This document shows positions 54,086 through 63,846 of a stretch of DNA of 64,000 nucleotides, piece by piece (position 1 is the first letter of the stretch; each line of letters begins with the position of its first letter). Below the pieces are notes generated by a model. The model searched no databases. It saw only the letters and a list, made by a program, of their open reading frames with translations, and was not told the DNA's origin. Source of the stretch: Chryseobacterium sp. 3008163 (GTDB lineage Bacteria; Bacteroidota; Bacteroidia; Flavobacteriales; Weeksellaceae); assembly GCF_003669035.1 (NCBI RefSeq), contig NZ_CP033070.1, positions 1-64,000 on the forward strand. The letters are read 5' to 3'. A program made the translations under genes and the position numbers.

Positions 54086-56415
54086 ATGCAAGCAATCTAT
54101 TGTAGAATTTTTACCACAATCGGGCTTTCGGTTTTCAGCATTACAGCTTTTGCTCAGGAACGGAGAACGATCAGTGGAACGGTACGAGACGGAAAGAATG
54201 GTGAACTCGTCATCGGAGCCACCATCAAAGTAGAAGAAGACCCAACGATCAATATCACAGCCAACGAATATGGTTTTTATTCACTTTCTCTGCCGCAGGG
54301 AAATTATACAATTGCTGTTGCATATGGAGGTTACGAGAACTATAGACAGACCATACAGCTTGATCAGAATGTAAAGTTAGATTTGATTCTGAGCCAGGAA
54401 AAAGAAAGAACTGCACAAATTGATGAAGTCATTATTTCAGCAGTAAAAAAGATAAAAATCTGACTTCAGCTCAGATGGGAACCGAAACTTTGAGCATCAA
54501 AAGCATCGAAAAACTTCCTGTTTTGTTTGGTGAAAAAGATGTTTTGAAAACGATTCAACTTTTACCCGGAATCAAAAGCAATGGAGAAGGCAGCAGTGGT
54601 TTCAGTGTAAGAGGAGGCGCAACCGATCAGAATTTAATTTTATTGGATGAAGCACCGGTTTACAATGCATCGCATTTACTAGGATTTTTCAGCACATTCA
54701 ACAGTGATGCACTGAAGGATGCAAGTATCATTAAAGGAAACAGTCCGGCGCAATATGGCGGTCGACTCTCTTCGGTGATGGATGTGAAAATGAAAGACGG
54801 AAACAACAAAGATTACAACGTCAACGGAGGAATTGGTTTGATTAGCAGTCGATTGAGTGTAGAAGGACCAATTCAGAAAGAAAAATCTTCATTCATTGTT
54901 TCAGGCAGAAGAACATATGCCGATGTTTTCCTGAAAGCGACTGATGATTTTAAAGACAGCAAGCTTTATTTTTATGATTTAAATTTAAAAGCTAATTACC
55001 AGATCAATGAAAACAACCGTTTGTATATTTCTGGATATTTCGGAAGAGATGTTTTGGGGTTAGGGAATACATTTTCAACCGATTGGGGAAATACGACAGC
55101 AACTTTGCGTTGGAACAGCATCATCAACAGTAAATTATTCTCGAATACTTCATTTATTTACAGTAATTACGATTACAAAGTCAGTCTTACGAGTAACGAC
55201 AATACGTTCGGATTAGATTCACAGATCCAAGACTGGAATCTAAAGCAGGATTTCTCGTGGTTTGCGGGAAATAAACATTCTGTTCGTTTTGGTTTACAGT
55301 CTATCTATCATACCATTACGCCGAGCAGTGCTTCGGGAACGAGTGTAAGTAGTTTTCCGAGAAATTCAAGATATTCCTGGGAAAACGCATTGTATATTAA
55401 TGATGATTTTAAAGCTACAGAAAAGTTGACGGTGAATTATGGTTTAAGACTGTCGATGTTCAGTGTTTTGGGTGGAGATACTTTTAATACCTATGACAAT
55501 GGAGTTTTAACCGAAAGCCGATTTTTAGAAAAAGGAAAATTCGGAAAAACATATGTTAATTTGGAGCCACGAATTACTGCCAACTATAGAATCAATGAGG
55601 TGAGCAGCATCAAAGGTGGATACGCAAGAAATACTCAGAATCTTCACTTGCTCAGCAACAGCAGCAGCGGAAACCCTACCGATCAGTGGATTGGAAGCAG
55701 CTATTCGGTGAAGCCTGAGATTGCAGATCAGATCAGTGCTGGATATAGCAGAAATTTCAACAACAATAATTACGAAATCAATGCAGAAGTGTATTACAAA
55801 ACGATGCAGAATCAGATTGATTTTAAAAACGGTGCTGAAATTACGTTTGACGCAGCAGCTGATGTTGAAGGTGAATTGTTGTTTGGAAAAGGCAGAGCCT
55901 ACGGTTTAGAAGTCATTGCAAAAAAGAAAAACGGAAAACTGACAGGCTGGATTTCTTACACCTTATCAAAAACGGAAAGAAAAATAAACGGAATCAACGA
56001 TAACAATTGGTACAACGCCAGACAGGATAAAACCCACGATTTATCGGTTGTTGCGACATACGAGCTAAATCCTAAATGGTCTTTTTCGGGGTTGTTTGTG
56101 TACAGCACAGGAAATGCAGTGACTTTCCCGACTGGGAAGTATGATTTGCTTGGACAAACGATTTTCCAATACAGCAAACGAAATGCTGACAGAATGCCCG
56201 CTTACCACAGAATGGATTTGAGCGCAACCTACGAACCCAATAAAAACAAACGTTGGAAAAGCTCATGGTCTTTCGGGATTTATAATGTGTACGGAAGAGA
56301 AAATGCCTACACCATTGCCTTCGAAGACAACCCAGATAATCCTGGAACAACCAGAGCAATGCAGACTTCACTCTTCAAGTTTGTTCCGAATATAACGTAT
56401 AATTTTAAATTTTAA
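54086..56415 (+). CDS. TonB-dependent receptor with carboxypeptidase-like N-domain (frameshifted)
   Basis: An outer-membrane receptor of about 776 residues when repaired. A signal peptide (ending FSITAFAQ) is followed by a carboxypeptidase-regulatory-like domain (RTISGTVRDGKNGELVIGAT, EYGFYSLSLPQGNYTI). The plug has QLLPGIKSNGEGSSGFSVRG and IIKGNSPAQYGGRLSSVMDV, then a beta-barrel that ends FKFVPNITYNFKF. One A is missing in the run 54445-54450; adding it restores SAVKKDKNLTSAQMGTETLS. It is followed 4 bases later by a DUF4249 lipoprotein, the usual partner of this receptor type. The substrate is unknown. Confidence 0.88.
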
Positions 56416-56419
56416 TTTG

Positions 56420-57229
56420 ATGAAAAACATATTTTTAATTATTGTTTCACTGTTTTTATTCACTAGTTGTGAGAAAGAAATTGACTTAGATTTAGAGGAT
56501 CAAAGCGGAAATATCGTCATTGAAGCTAACGTAACCAATCAACCTGGGCCTTATCAGGTGAAAATTACCAAATCAGTAGCATTTACAGAAAATAATATAT
56601 ATCCAATTGTGAGTAATGCTGTCGTTATTTTAAGTGATAACACCGGACAAACCGAAACCTTACATCATGTGGGTCAAGGGATTTACGAAACCACGACTTT
56701 TACAACCGCACCGGGTAGAACTTATTCTTTAAAAATTTCGGCAGAAGGAAAAGAATATACAGCGACGAGCACTATGCCACAACCTGTTGTGCTTGAGGAT
56801 TTGCAGCAGGATTCATTCTTGGTTGCGGGGGAATTGTCTTATACTCTTTTGCCTATTTTTACAGATCCGATTGCGTTAGGAAACAGGTATCTTTTTAGCT
56901 ATACTTTAAACAATAACCCGAAAAAAACATTTGAAGCATTTTCTGATAATGTTAACAATGGAATGCTCAACCAAAGACCTTTGTTGCTTCCAAATGACGA
57001 TGAAGACGGTGAAAGTGAAAAAACAAAAGTAGGTGACACCATCAATGTAGAAATGCAATGTATTGATACCAACGTTTTTACCTATTTTTCCTCATTATTA
57101 CAAATTATCGATGGTGGCGGTCCTGGTGGAGGAATAACACCGTCAAACCCGCCAAGCAACATCAGTAATGGTGCATTAGGATATTTTTCGGCACATACAG
57201 TCAGCAAAAAGAGTTATGTGATTCAGTAA
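56420..57229 (+). CDS. DUF4249 family lipoprotein
   Basis: A 269-residue lipoprotein (signal SLFLFTSCEKEIDLDL, lipobox LFTSC) with an Ig-like beta domain: GNIVIEANVTNQPGPYQVKI, NAVVILSDNTGQTETL and PGRTYSLKISAEGKEYTATS. It matches DUF4249, proteins paired with TonB-dependent receptors of the preceding type in Bacteroidota and probably acting as their surface partner, as SusD does for SusC. The ATG at 56420 is preferred to a TTG three bases earlier. A terminator follows. Confidence 0.87.
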   Translation: MKNIFLIIVSLFLFTSCEKEIDLDLEDQSGNIVIEANVTNQPGPYQVKITKSVAFTENNIYPIVSNAVVILSDNTGQTETLHHVGQGIYETTTFTTAPGRTYSLKISAEGKEYTATSTMPQPVVLEDLQQDSFLVAGELSYTLLPIFTDPIALGNRYLFSYTLNNNPKKTFEAFSDNVNNGMLNQRPLLLPNDDEDGESEKTKVGDTINVEMQCIDTNVFTYFSSLLQIIDGGGPGGGITPSNPPSNISNGALGYFSAHTVSKKSYVIQ

Positions 57230-57252
57230 TATCATTTTAAACTTAAAAATAC

Positions 57253-57286
57253 AATCCGACAGAAAATATTTTGTCGGATTTTTTGT
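57253..57286 (+). terminator. Terminator of the receptor/DUF4249 operon
   Basis: Perfect arms AATCCGACA (57253-57261) and TGTCGGATT (57272-57280) followed by a T run, 23 bases after the stop. Confidence 0.8.
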
Positions 57287-57455
57287 GTTATGAATTATTT
57301 AATTTATTTCCATTATAAATTAGACTCTGAGGCTAGAAGTTTAGATTCAATCATAAGTTTTGCATAAAGTTTTGATTAAATTTGAAATAATTGAATTAGT
57401 CATTGAGTTTAAATTCAAATAAAACTTACCAAGTCTCTCCTAAAAAACATCAGAT

Positions 57456-58049
57456 ATGTCTGACTCTACCAATCAAAGCAGAAGATCCTTCCTGAAAAGC
57501 ACGGCTATTGTAGCAATTTTCGCATCAATTCCAACGTCAGTAAAAGCTTTTTATCAGGATGTAAAAGACTTTATTCTTCCCAAGAAAAGTATTTTACCCA
57601 TAAAAATTTCTGTTAATAAAAAAGTACACGAAATTAAAACAGACAGCCGCTCAACCTTGTTAGATGTTCTTCGTGAAAATCTAAATCTTACCGGAACGAA
57701 AAAAGGCTGCGACCACGGGCAATGTGGAGCTTGTACGGTTCATATTGACGGTGAAAGAGCATTAAGCTGCCTTACTCTGGTGGCGATGGTTCCCGGTAAA
57801 GAAATAACCACAATTGAAGGTTTGTCCACCGGTGATCAGCTTCATCCTATGCAGGAAGCATTTATAGAATGTGACGGATTTCAGTGTGGATATTGCACTC
57901 CTGGACAAATCATGTCTGCGGTTGCCTGTGTAAAAGAAGGTCACACCAATTCTGTAGAAGAAATTAAAGAATTCATGAGCGGAAACCTTTGTCGTTGTGG
58001 TGCCTACAACGGAATTGTAGAATCTATCCAAAAAGTTGCAGCATTATGA
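57456..58049 (+). CDS. Aldehyde oxidoreductase 2Fe-2S subunit (PaoA-type)
   Basis: A 197-residue iron-sulfur subunit of a molybdenum hydroxylase. The N-terminus has a twin-arginine export signal (RRSFLKSTAIVAIFA), so the folded complex is sent to the periplasm. It carries two 2Fe-2S clusters: the plant-type motif GCDHGQCGACTVHID with the further Cys at ALSC, and the second at CGYCTPGQIMSA with GNLCRCGAYNGIVE. In E. coli PaoABC this subunit passes electrons out of the complex. Its stop overlaps the start of the FAD subunit by four bases. TAAATTTG at 57377-57384 is a possible -7 box. Confidence 0.92.
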   Translation: MSDSTNQSRRSFLKSTAIVAIFASIPTSVKAFYQDVKDFILPKKSILPIKISVNKKVHEIKTDSRSTLLDVLRENLNLTGTKKGCDHGQCGACTVHIDGERALSCLTLVAMVPGKEITTIEGLSTGDQLHPMQEAFIECDGFQCGYCTPGQIMSAVACVKEGHTNSVEEIKEFMSGNLCRCGAYNGIVESIQKVAAL

Positions 58050-59023
58050 AACCATTTACATTTGAAAAAGCAAAAAATTCTGCTGAAGCTTTAAAATTAA
58101 AGATTTCAAACAGAGATTTTATATCAGGTGGAACTAATATTGTCGATCTTCTCAAGAAAAATATCGCACAACCCGACGGAATGGTTGATGTTTCATCGGC
58201 CTTGTCTAGCGAAATTAAATGGTCTGAAAAGTCAGTCAATATTGGAGCGATGGTTCGGAATACAGCATTAACTACAAATTCTGATTTACTGAAAAACTAT
58301 CCCTTAATCACTAAAGCAGTTTTAGCGGGAGCTTCACCGCAAATCAGAAATATGGCAAGTACAGCAGGAAATCTCTTGCAGCGAACGAGATGTCCTTATT
58401 TTTATGATGTGACCACTCCATGCAACAAAAGGAAAAAAGGGAGTGGTTGTAGTGCTTTGATTGGGGATAATAAAATGAGTGCTGTTGTGGGTTACAATGA
58501 CCAATGTGTTGCAGTTCATCCATCAGATTTATGTATTTCTCTAAGTGCGTTGGATGCCAATGTTCATGGACTTACTTCTAAAAACGAAAAGTTTATGATC
58601 CCATTTAAAGATTTCTACAAATTGCCGGAAAATACACCATGGTTAGATAATAATTTACCTCAAAACGCTTTAATCACTCATATTGAAGTTCCGAAAAATG
58701 AATTTTATAAAAAATATGCTTACGTAAAGTTACGTGAACGGACCTCTTACGCTTTTGCGATGATTTCTGTTGCATCAGCTTTGCAGATGGAAGGAAATAC
58801 AATCAAAGATGCAAGACTAGCTTCAGGTGGTGTCGCTCACAAACCTTGGAGATGGTACGAAGCAGAAGATTATCTGAAAGGTAAAAAAGCGTCTGAAGAA
58901 GTGTTTAAAAAAGCCTCAGAAATCGCAACTGAAAAAGTAAAGCCTCTGGCTCATAACGGTTACAAAGTTCCGATGTTGAAGGGAGCTATCGAACTGGCTT
59001 TGCAAAATGCTTCCAAATTATAA
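58046..59023 (+). CDS. Aldehyde oxidoreductase FAD-binding subunit (PaoB-type)
   Basis: A 325-residue FAD subunit of the molybdenum hydroxylase complex. The start is ATG 58046, overlapping the previous stop. FAD-binding is shown by FISGGTNIVDLLKKN and ASPQIRNMASTAGNLLQRTR. It contains the extra cysteines of PaoB-type proteins (RCPYFYDVTTPC and GSGCSAL) that hold a 4Fe-4S cluster, absent from ordinary xanthine dehydrogenases. No signal peptide is present, so it is exported bound to the Tat-bearing subunit. The molybdenum subunit follows after 35 bases. Confidence 0.9.
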   Translation: MKPFTFEKAKNSAEALKLKISNRDFISGGTNIVDLLKKNIAQPDGMVDVSSALSSEIKWSEKSVNIGAMVRNTALTTNSDLLKNYPLITKAVLAGASPQIRNMASTAGNLLQRTRCPYFYDVTTPCNKRKKGSGCSALIGDNKMSAVVGYNDQCVAVHPSDLCISLSALDANVHGLTSKNEKFMIPFKDFYKLPENTPWLDNNLPQNALITHIEVPKNEFYKKYAYVKLRERTSYAFAMISVASALQMEGNTIKDARLASGGVAHKPWRWYEAEDYLKGKKASEEVFKKASEIATEKVKPLAHNGYKVPMLKGAIELALQNASKL

Positions 59024-59058
59024 ACAGTTTTATTTCTAATAATTTAAAAAAGTAAAAA

Positions 59059-61269
59059 ATGGGATTTTTTGACGATGAAACTGATTTTGCAATGCCTATT
59101 GAAGGTCGTGTAGAAGGAATTGCAAAGGTAAAAGGGCAAGGGAAATATGCCGCCGAATATAAAGTAGACAACCTCTGTTATGGCGTTTTGGTGACGAGTG
59201 AAGTCGCATCAGGAACGATCAAATCGATCAACACAGATGCTGCAAAACAGTCTGAAGGATTACTTGATATTATTTCTCACCTGAAAAAACCTTTAGTTCC
59301 GGGATTTTCGGATGAAACAAAGATAAAAGAATCAAAATTCGGACTTCCGGTTTTCCATACCGATAAGATTTATTTTAAAGGGCAACCTATTGCTTTAGTA
59401 ATTGCTGAAACTCTGGAAGAAGCGACTTACGCCGCATCTTTAGTTAAAGTAGAATATACAACCGCACCGTTTGAAGTCGATTTTAATCAGGCTAAAAATA
59501 AGGTCGAATTAAAACCTGCCGGAAAGGAAAGAGGCGATGAAAAAAGTTGGAGCAATTCAGCATTTACGATAGACCAACAATATAATATTGCAGCGGAAAT
59601 TCACAATCCAATGGAAATGCATGCAACGATTGCACATTGGTACGCAGAAGATAAATTAAGACTACACGATAAAAATCAGGGAGTTAACGGCGTGCAGAAA
59701 ACTTTTTCCGGACTGTTCGGAATTCCTACAGATAATATACAAGTCATCAGCGAGTTTGTAGGTGGCGGATTTGGTTCTGGTTTAAAAGTGTGGCCTCATG
59801 CTCTAGTTGCAACTTTGGGAGCTAAACAAGTGAACAGGCCCGTCAAGTTGATGCTGACAAGGCCTCAGATGTTTCACTCTGTGGGCTACAGACCTGCATC
59901 TTGGCAGAGAATAAAGTTAGGTGCCAATCAGGATGGTAAAATCACAGGAGTTGTGCATCAGGCGAAAAATGGTTGTGCTATTTATGATTCTTTTAGCGAT
60001 GGAATAACAAGAGTGACGAGATTGATCTATCAGTTTGACAATCTTAAAACTGAAAATGCAGTCGTTCCGTTAAATCTCAGTGCACCAACATGGATGCGTG
60101 GTCCCGGCGACTGTACTGGCGATTTTGCAGTCGAATCTGCTTTAGATGAATTGAGTTATCAGTTGAAAATGGATCCTGTTGAACTTAGATATAAAAATTT
60201 AGCCATCGAAAAAAATCCGGAAACGGGATTGCCTTGGTCTACGAATTTTCTGAAAGAAGCCATAGAAAAAGGTGCCAAAATGATCAGCTGGAATTTACGC
60301 AAACCTACACCGCCAGCAACTACTGAAGGTGATTGGAAAATTGGCTACGGAATGGCAGTCGGAATGTGGAATGCCGGACGAAACAAAGCCGGAGCAGGAA
60401 TTAAGATGACCAAAGATGGAAATGTCGTTTTACAAACCGCAATGACCGACATCGGAACTGGAACTGGAACAGGAATGGTGAATATTATGCATGAGCGATC
60501 CGGTATTTCACGAAATAAAATAAAAATTGAATTAGGAAATTCAGATTTACCACCTGCTGGAAGTCAGGGCGGAAGTACAGGTTTATCATCAATCAGTGGA
60601 GCTGTGGCTGCAGTTTGTGACGCATTAAAATTAAAGCTTGCTGAATATGCTTCTGTGTCAAATCAAAAATTTCAAAATGCTTCAGTTGCAGATATCATAC
60701 TTTCAGACAAAGGCATTTCTTTTCAGAAAGAAGGTGATAATTTCCTTTCTTATCATGATATTTTCAGTAAAAATAATTTAAATCTAATTGAAGTAGATGC
60801 TTCATCAGAAGCGGGTGAAGAGAGGAAGAAGTTTTCTTTTTGTTCGTCAGCAGCACATTTTTGCAAGGTTAAAGTAAATACCAAAACAGGAAAAGTAGTC
60901 GTTGATAAAATGGTTGTCGTTGTAGATGGTGGGAAAATCATTAATCAAAAACCGGCTGCCAATCAAATTTCCGGCGCTGCAGTTGGTGGAATCGGCATGG
61001 CTTTGATGGAAAAAATGTCGGTTGATGAAAGACTAGGAAGTCTTATTGCCAACGATTTGGCTGGATATCACTTCCCTGTCAATGCAGACGCACCAATAAT
61101 TGAAGTTGCGTTTATCAATAAACCTGATTTAAATCTTAACCCAAGCGGAGCAAAAGGTTTGGGTGAAGTAGGAATTATTGGAGCTGCCCCGGCGCTTGCC
61201 AATGCAATCTATAATGCAACCGGAAAACGTTTCAGGAATTTACCGATTACTCCGGATCAGTTTTTTTAG
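59059..61269 (+). CDS. Aldehyde oxidoreductase molybdenum-binding subunit (PaoC-type)
   Basis: A 736-residue catalytic subunit that binds the molybdopterin cofactor and oxidises aldehydes. Landmarks are GKYAAEYKVDNLCYGVLVTS, EFVGGGFGSGLKVWPHA, the substrate-site region APTWMRGPGDCTGDFAVESA, GSQGGSTGLSSISGAV and the catalytic glutamate in GAKGLGEVGIIGA near the C-terminus. It lacks its own signal peptide. Together with the two preceding genes it makes a complete PaoABC/YagTSR-type complex. The cofactor-insertion chaperone (PaoD/XdhC-type) is not in the window. Confidence 0.9.
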   Translation: MGFFDDETDFAMPIEGRVEGIAKVKGQGKYAAEYKVDNLCYGVLVTSEVASGTIKSINTDAAKQSEGLLDIISHLKKPLVPGFSDETKIKESKFGLPVFHTDKIYFKGQPIALVIAETLEEATYAASLVKVEYTTAPFEVDFNQAKNKVELKPAGKERGDEKSWSNSAFTIDQQYNIAAEIHNPMEMHATIAHWYAEDKLRLHDKNQGVNGVQKTFSGLFGIPTDNIQVISEFVGGGFGSGLKVWPHALVATLGAKQVNRPVKLMLTRPQMFHSVGYRPASWQRIKLGANQDGKITGVVHQAKNGCAIYDSFSDGITRVTRLIYQFDNLKTENAVVPLNLSAPTWMRGPGDCTGDFAVESALDELSYQLKMDPVELRYKNLAIEKNPETGLPWSTNFLKEAIEKGAKMISWNLRKPTPPATTEGDWKIGYGMAVGMWNAGRNKAGAGIKMTKDGNVVLQTAMTDIGTGTGTGMVNIMHERSGISRNKIKIELGNSDLPPAGSQGGSTGLSSISGAVAAVCDALKLKLAEYASVSNQKFQNASVADIILSDKGISFQKEGDNFLSYHDIFSKNNLNLIEVDASSEAGEERKKFSFCSSAAHFCKVKVNTKTGKVVVDKMVVVVDGGKIINQKPAANQISGAAVGGIGMALMEKMSVDERLGSLIANDLAGYHFPVNADAPIIEVAFINKPDLNLNPSGAKGLGEVGIIGAAPALANAIYNATGKRFRNLPITPDQFF

Positions 61270-61372
61270 TTTAATATTTTAATTTACTTCCAATCCGGCA
61301 AATATAAATTTTACCGCAAAATAGTTGAATTAGATCTATTGTTGCGGTTTAGTTTAAAGCTTAATTTAGAAA

Positions 61373-61750
61373 TTATCTACCCAAAGATTTCAAAGCCCAT
61401 GCAATAAGAAGCGGTTGCATAAATAATCTAGCCATTCTTTTGTTGTCGGTATCTAAGACAAAGGCATCTTTTCTATTTTGATACTGCGAAATATTTCCCG
61501 GGAAGACAGCTGTAAAAAAAACGGCAGTGATTTTACCTAATGTTGAACGGTATTTTTTCGGGGTAGCAATAATACTTGCGCCCAAAGCAATTTCAACAAT
61601 TCCGGAATATATAACAGTGTCATCTTTTTGTAACGGAACCCACTCGGGAACCTGAGCCTGAAAGTCTTTTCTGGCAAAAGTAAGGTGAGCAATTCCTGCT
61701 GTAACGAGCATAGTTCCGAGGGCAATTCTTGATATGTTTTTGGTGTTCAT
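61373..61750 (-). CDS. DoxX-like membrane protein
   Basis: A 125-residue inner-membrane protein with about four hydrophobic helices. The start at 61750 gives MNTKNISRIALGTMLVTAGI; the frame is open to 61813 but the longer version adds a non-typical N-terminus. FARKDFQAQVPEWVPLQKDD and GIVEIALGASII fit the DoxX-like family. The function is unknown; some members take part in redox or antibiotic-resistance functions. It converges on the aldehyde oxidoreductase operon. Confidence 0.8.
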   Translation of the reverse strand: MNTKNISRIALGTMLVTAGIAHLTFARKDFQAQVPEWVPLQKDDTVIYSGIVEIALGASIIATPKKYRSTLGKITAVFFTAVFPGNISQYQNRKDAFVLDTDNKRMARLFMQPLLIAWALKSLGR

Positions 61751-61929
61751 AATGAATATTTTATCTTTAATAAAGACAAAATCGAGACCATTTAAGAAAA
61801 GTTGATTGGTCAATAATTAAATTCAATATTTACTTGAGTAAATAATTATATCGTGTTGATAATGTGATTGTAATCATAATTACATCAATTAAAATTCGTA
61901 TCTTAGCAATTACTACCAAATCAAAATTT

Positions 61930-62196
61930 ATGGAACGAATTAAATTTTTTCTAGACGATATGCCGTTTCAGAAGGCAAAAAAAACGATTGCTGAAAATGG
62001 TATTAATTTTAATGAGATTAAAGCCTTTTTATCCGAAGCTGATAATTATAGTTTTGATCAAATAAAATTAAAATTAAAACCAAATCTAAATAAGATTGTT
62101 ATTGATATTGCAACAGGAATACGCTATCCGGCATTTGATGATTTTACATCTAAAATCCAGAAGAGTAAATATGGATGTTATTTCGATTTGAAATAA
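61930..62196 (+). CDS. Small soluble protein of unknown function
   Basis: An 88-residue protein starting at ATG 61930 (MERIKFFLDDMPFQKAKKTI). The frame continues upstream to 61864, but that part is AT-rich and lacks coding character. The sequence is charged and looks alpha/beta with a C-terminal FDDFTSKIQKSKYGCYFDL. I recognise no family. It is followed by a strong terminator, supporting a real transcript. Confidence 0.55.
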   Translation: MERIKFFLDDMPFQKAKKTIAENGINFNEIKAFLSEADNYSFDQIKLKLKPNLNKIVIDIATGIRYPAFDDFTSKIQKSKYGCYFDLK

Positions 62197-62262
62197 ATTT
62201 TCAGAAATTTACAAGACATTAAACTTTAATAAAGTTTTTAAGCAATTTATATTAAAAGTGAG

Positions 62263-62299
62263 AACCTTCGAATTTGAATTTCAGATTCGAAGGTTTTTT
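62263..62299 (+). terminator. Terminator upstream of the DUF421 gene
   Basis: Perfect arms AACCTTCGAAT (62263-62273) and ATTCGAAGGTT (62285-62295) followed by T residues. It ends the small gene at 61.9 kb. Confidence 0.8.
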
Positions 62300-62357
62300 A
62301 ATTTAATTAATTTTTCATTGGCTTATTTTTTGACCTTACAACCGAAATTATAACACT

Positions 62358-63065
62358 ATGTTTCTCTCAATGTTTTTAAATTTTAGCTGGAAAGAATTTT
62401 TTTTGGGCGGCGAAGAATGGGTTTTTCTGCTTGAAATTATTTTACGTACCATCATCATGTTTCTTACCATTATTATTGGTTTAAGGGTTTTAGGGAAAAG
62501 AGGGGTTAAACAATTATCTGTTTTTGAGCTGGTCGTTATTATCGGGTTGGGTTCTGCAGCTGGAGATCCTATGTTTTATAAAGATGTGGGAATCATGTCT
62601 TCGATTATTGTTTTCGTTGTCATTATTTTGGTTTACAGTCTGTTAACTTATCTTATCGGAAGGTTTAAAAAGTTTGAAAATTTACTTGAAGGAAAACCGA
62701 TATTTCTCATACAAGACGGTGTCTTTTTAGTTGATAATTTCAAAAAAGAAAATTTGGGTAGCGACGAATTTTTTTCTGAATTACGATTGAAAGGAATTTC
62801 ACATTTGGGTCAGATAGAAACAGCTATTGAAGAGACTTCTGGAGATATCAGTGTGTTTTTTTATGATGAAAAAGATATCAAGTTTGGCCTGCCGGTAATG
62901 CCGCATTCTTTAGATTATCCTTTAAAAAATATTTCGAAAGAAGGTCATTACTCTTGTACATTTTGCGGATATACAGAAGAAAAACAAGTCGGAAATGCCG
63001 GAACCTGCAAAAATTGCAGTAAAGAAAATTGGGTGGAAGCGAGCTATAAAAAAAGAATAACCTAA
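62358..63065 (+). CDS. DUF421 (YetF-type) membrane protein with C-terminal zinc ribbon
   Basis: A 235-residue inner-membrane protein. Three helices (about residues 24-42, 55-70, 80-100) include LGKRGVKQLSVFELVVIIGL, the DUF421 hallmark, followed by the cytoplasmic domain with LEGKPIFLIQDGVF and FFSELRLKGISHLGQIETAI. The last 40 residues contain Cys200-x2-Cys203 and Cys217-x2-Cys220 (CTFCGYTEE, CKNCSKENW), a likely zinc ribbon that is not part of the usual family. Its function is unknown, although YetF-type proteins are linked to membrane or spore functions in Firmicutes. Confidence 0.87.
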   Translation: MFLSMFLNFSWKEFFLGGEEWVFLLEIILRTIIMFLTIIIGLRVLGKRGVKQLSVFELVVIIGLGSAAGDPMFYKDVGIMSSIIVFVVIILVYSLLTYLIGRFKKFENLLEGKPIFLIQDGVFLVDNFKKENLGSDEFFSELRLKGISHLGQIETAIEETSGDISVFFYDEKDIKFGLPVMPHSLDYPLKNISKEGHYSCTFCGYTEEKQVGNAGTCKNCSKENWVEASYKKRIT

Positions 63066-63269
63066 CATCCAACTGGAAATCACTATCAAATTAGATCTTA
63101 TGGGAATTTTCTCCTTTGAATTAATAGCTACCAAGATTGTGACTATAATAATGTAGATTGCACTTATATTACCGTTACAATAAACATTAAGGCAGTAACT
63201 CGAATGACTGCAGGACAAAATTTGCAATCAATAAATATAAAAAATGATATTCTGTTAAAAAAAACAAAG

Positions 63270-63296
63270 CGTCCTGAATTTAGGACGTTTTTTTTA
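63270..63296 (+). terminator. Terminator before the sigma factor gene
   Basis: Arms CGTCCT (63270-63275) and AGGACG (63282-63287) followed by a long T run. Confidence 0.7.
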
Positions 63297-63351
63297 TGTT
63301 TAAAAGTGTAACATTTTCTGTTTATTACACTCTAAATTTCAAAACAAGACA

Positions 63352-63846
63352 ATGCAGGTTTTAAACTTTGAAGAAATATACCACGATTATTGGAAGAAGA
63401 TATTTCGTCTTTGTATGGGTTATGTGAATGATAATGATGCGGCAAAAGATCTTTGTCAGGAAACATTTGTGGCAGTTTTCCAGCAATTGCCCAAATTCAG
63501 GCAGGAAGCTGCAGTCGGAACATGGATTTATAGAATTGCTACTAACATTTGCTTAAGACAGATCAATATCGAAAAACGAATGCCCAGAAGTGAACTTCCT
63601 TCTGAGATCAGAGACAATTCCGAAAAGGATAACAAACTAGAACAGGATAAAATAACAGATTTTCTTTACCAATGCATCTCAGAATTACCAGAATTGGACA
63701 GAATCATCATCTCTCTGGAACTGGAAGAAATGAAACAGGCTGAAATTGCTGAAGTCGTAGGAATTTCGCCAGCCAATGTCAGAGTCAAAATACACAGAAT
63801 CAAAGAAAAATTAACCCTAAAATTTAAGAATTATGCAAACAGATAA
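63352..63846 (+). CDS. ECF-type RNA polymerase sigma factor
   Basis: A 164-residue extracytoplasmic-function sigma factor. Region 2 is IYHDYWKKIFRLCMGYVNDN with DAAKDLCQETFVAVF and TWIYRIATNICLRQ; region 4 is a helix-turn-helix (LEEMKQAEIAEVVGISPANV, RVKIHRIKEKL). It would redirect RNA polymerase to stress or envelope promoters. Its last 14 bases overlap the start of the next gene, which is probably its membrane partner. The signal is unknown. Confidence 0.92.
   Translation: MQVLNFEEIYHDYWKKIFRLCMGYVNDNDAAKDLCQETFVAVFQQLPKFRQEAAVGTWIYRIATNICLRQINIEKRMPRSELPSEIRDNSEKDNKLEQDKITDFLYQCISELPELDRIIISLELEEMKQAEIAEVVGISPANVRVKIHRIKEKLTLKFKNYANR

Noticed and set aside
54086..54463. Stand-alone carboxypeptidase-like domain protein
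   Set aside because: It is the N-terminal domain of the TonB receptor, joined by one added A.
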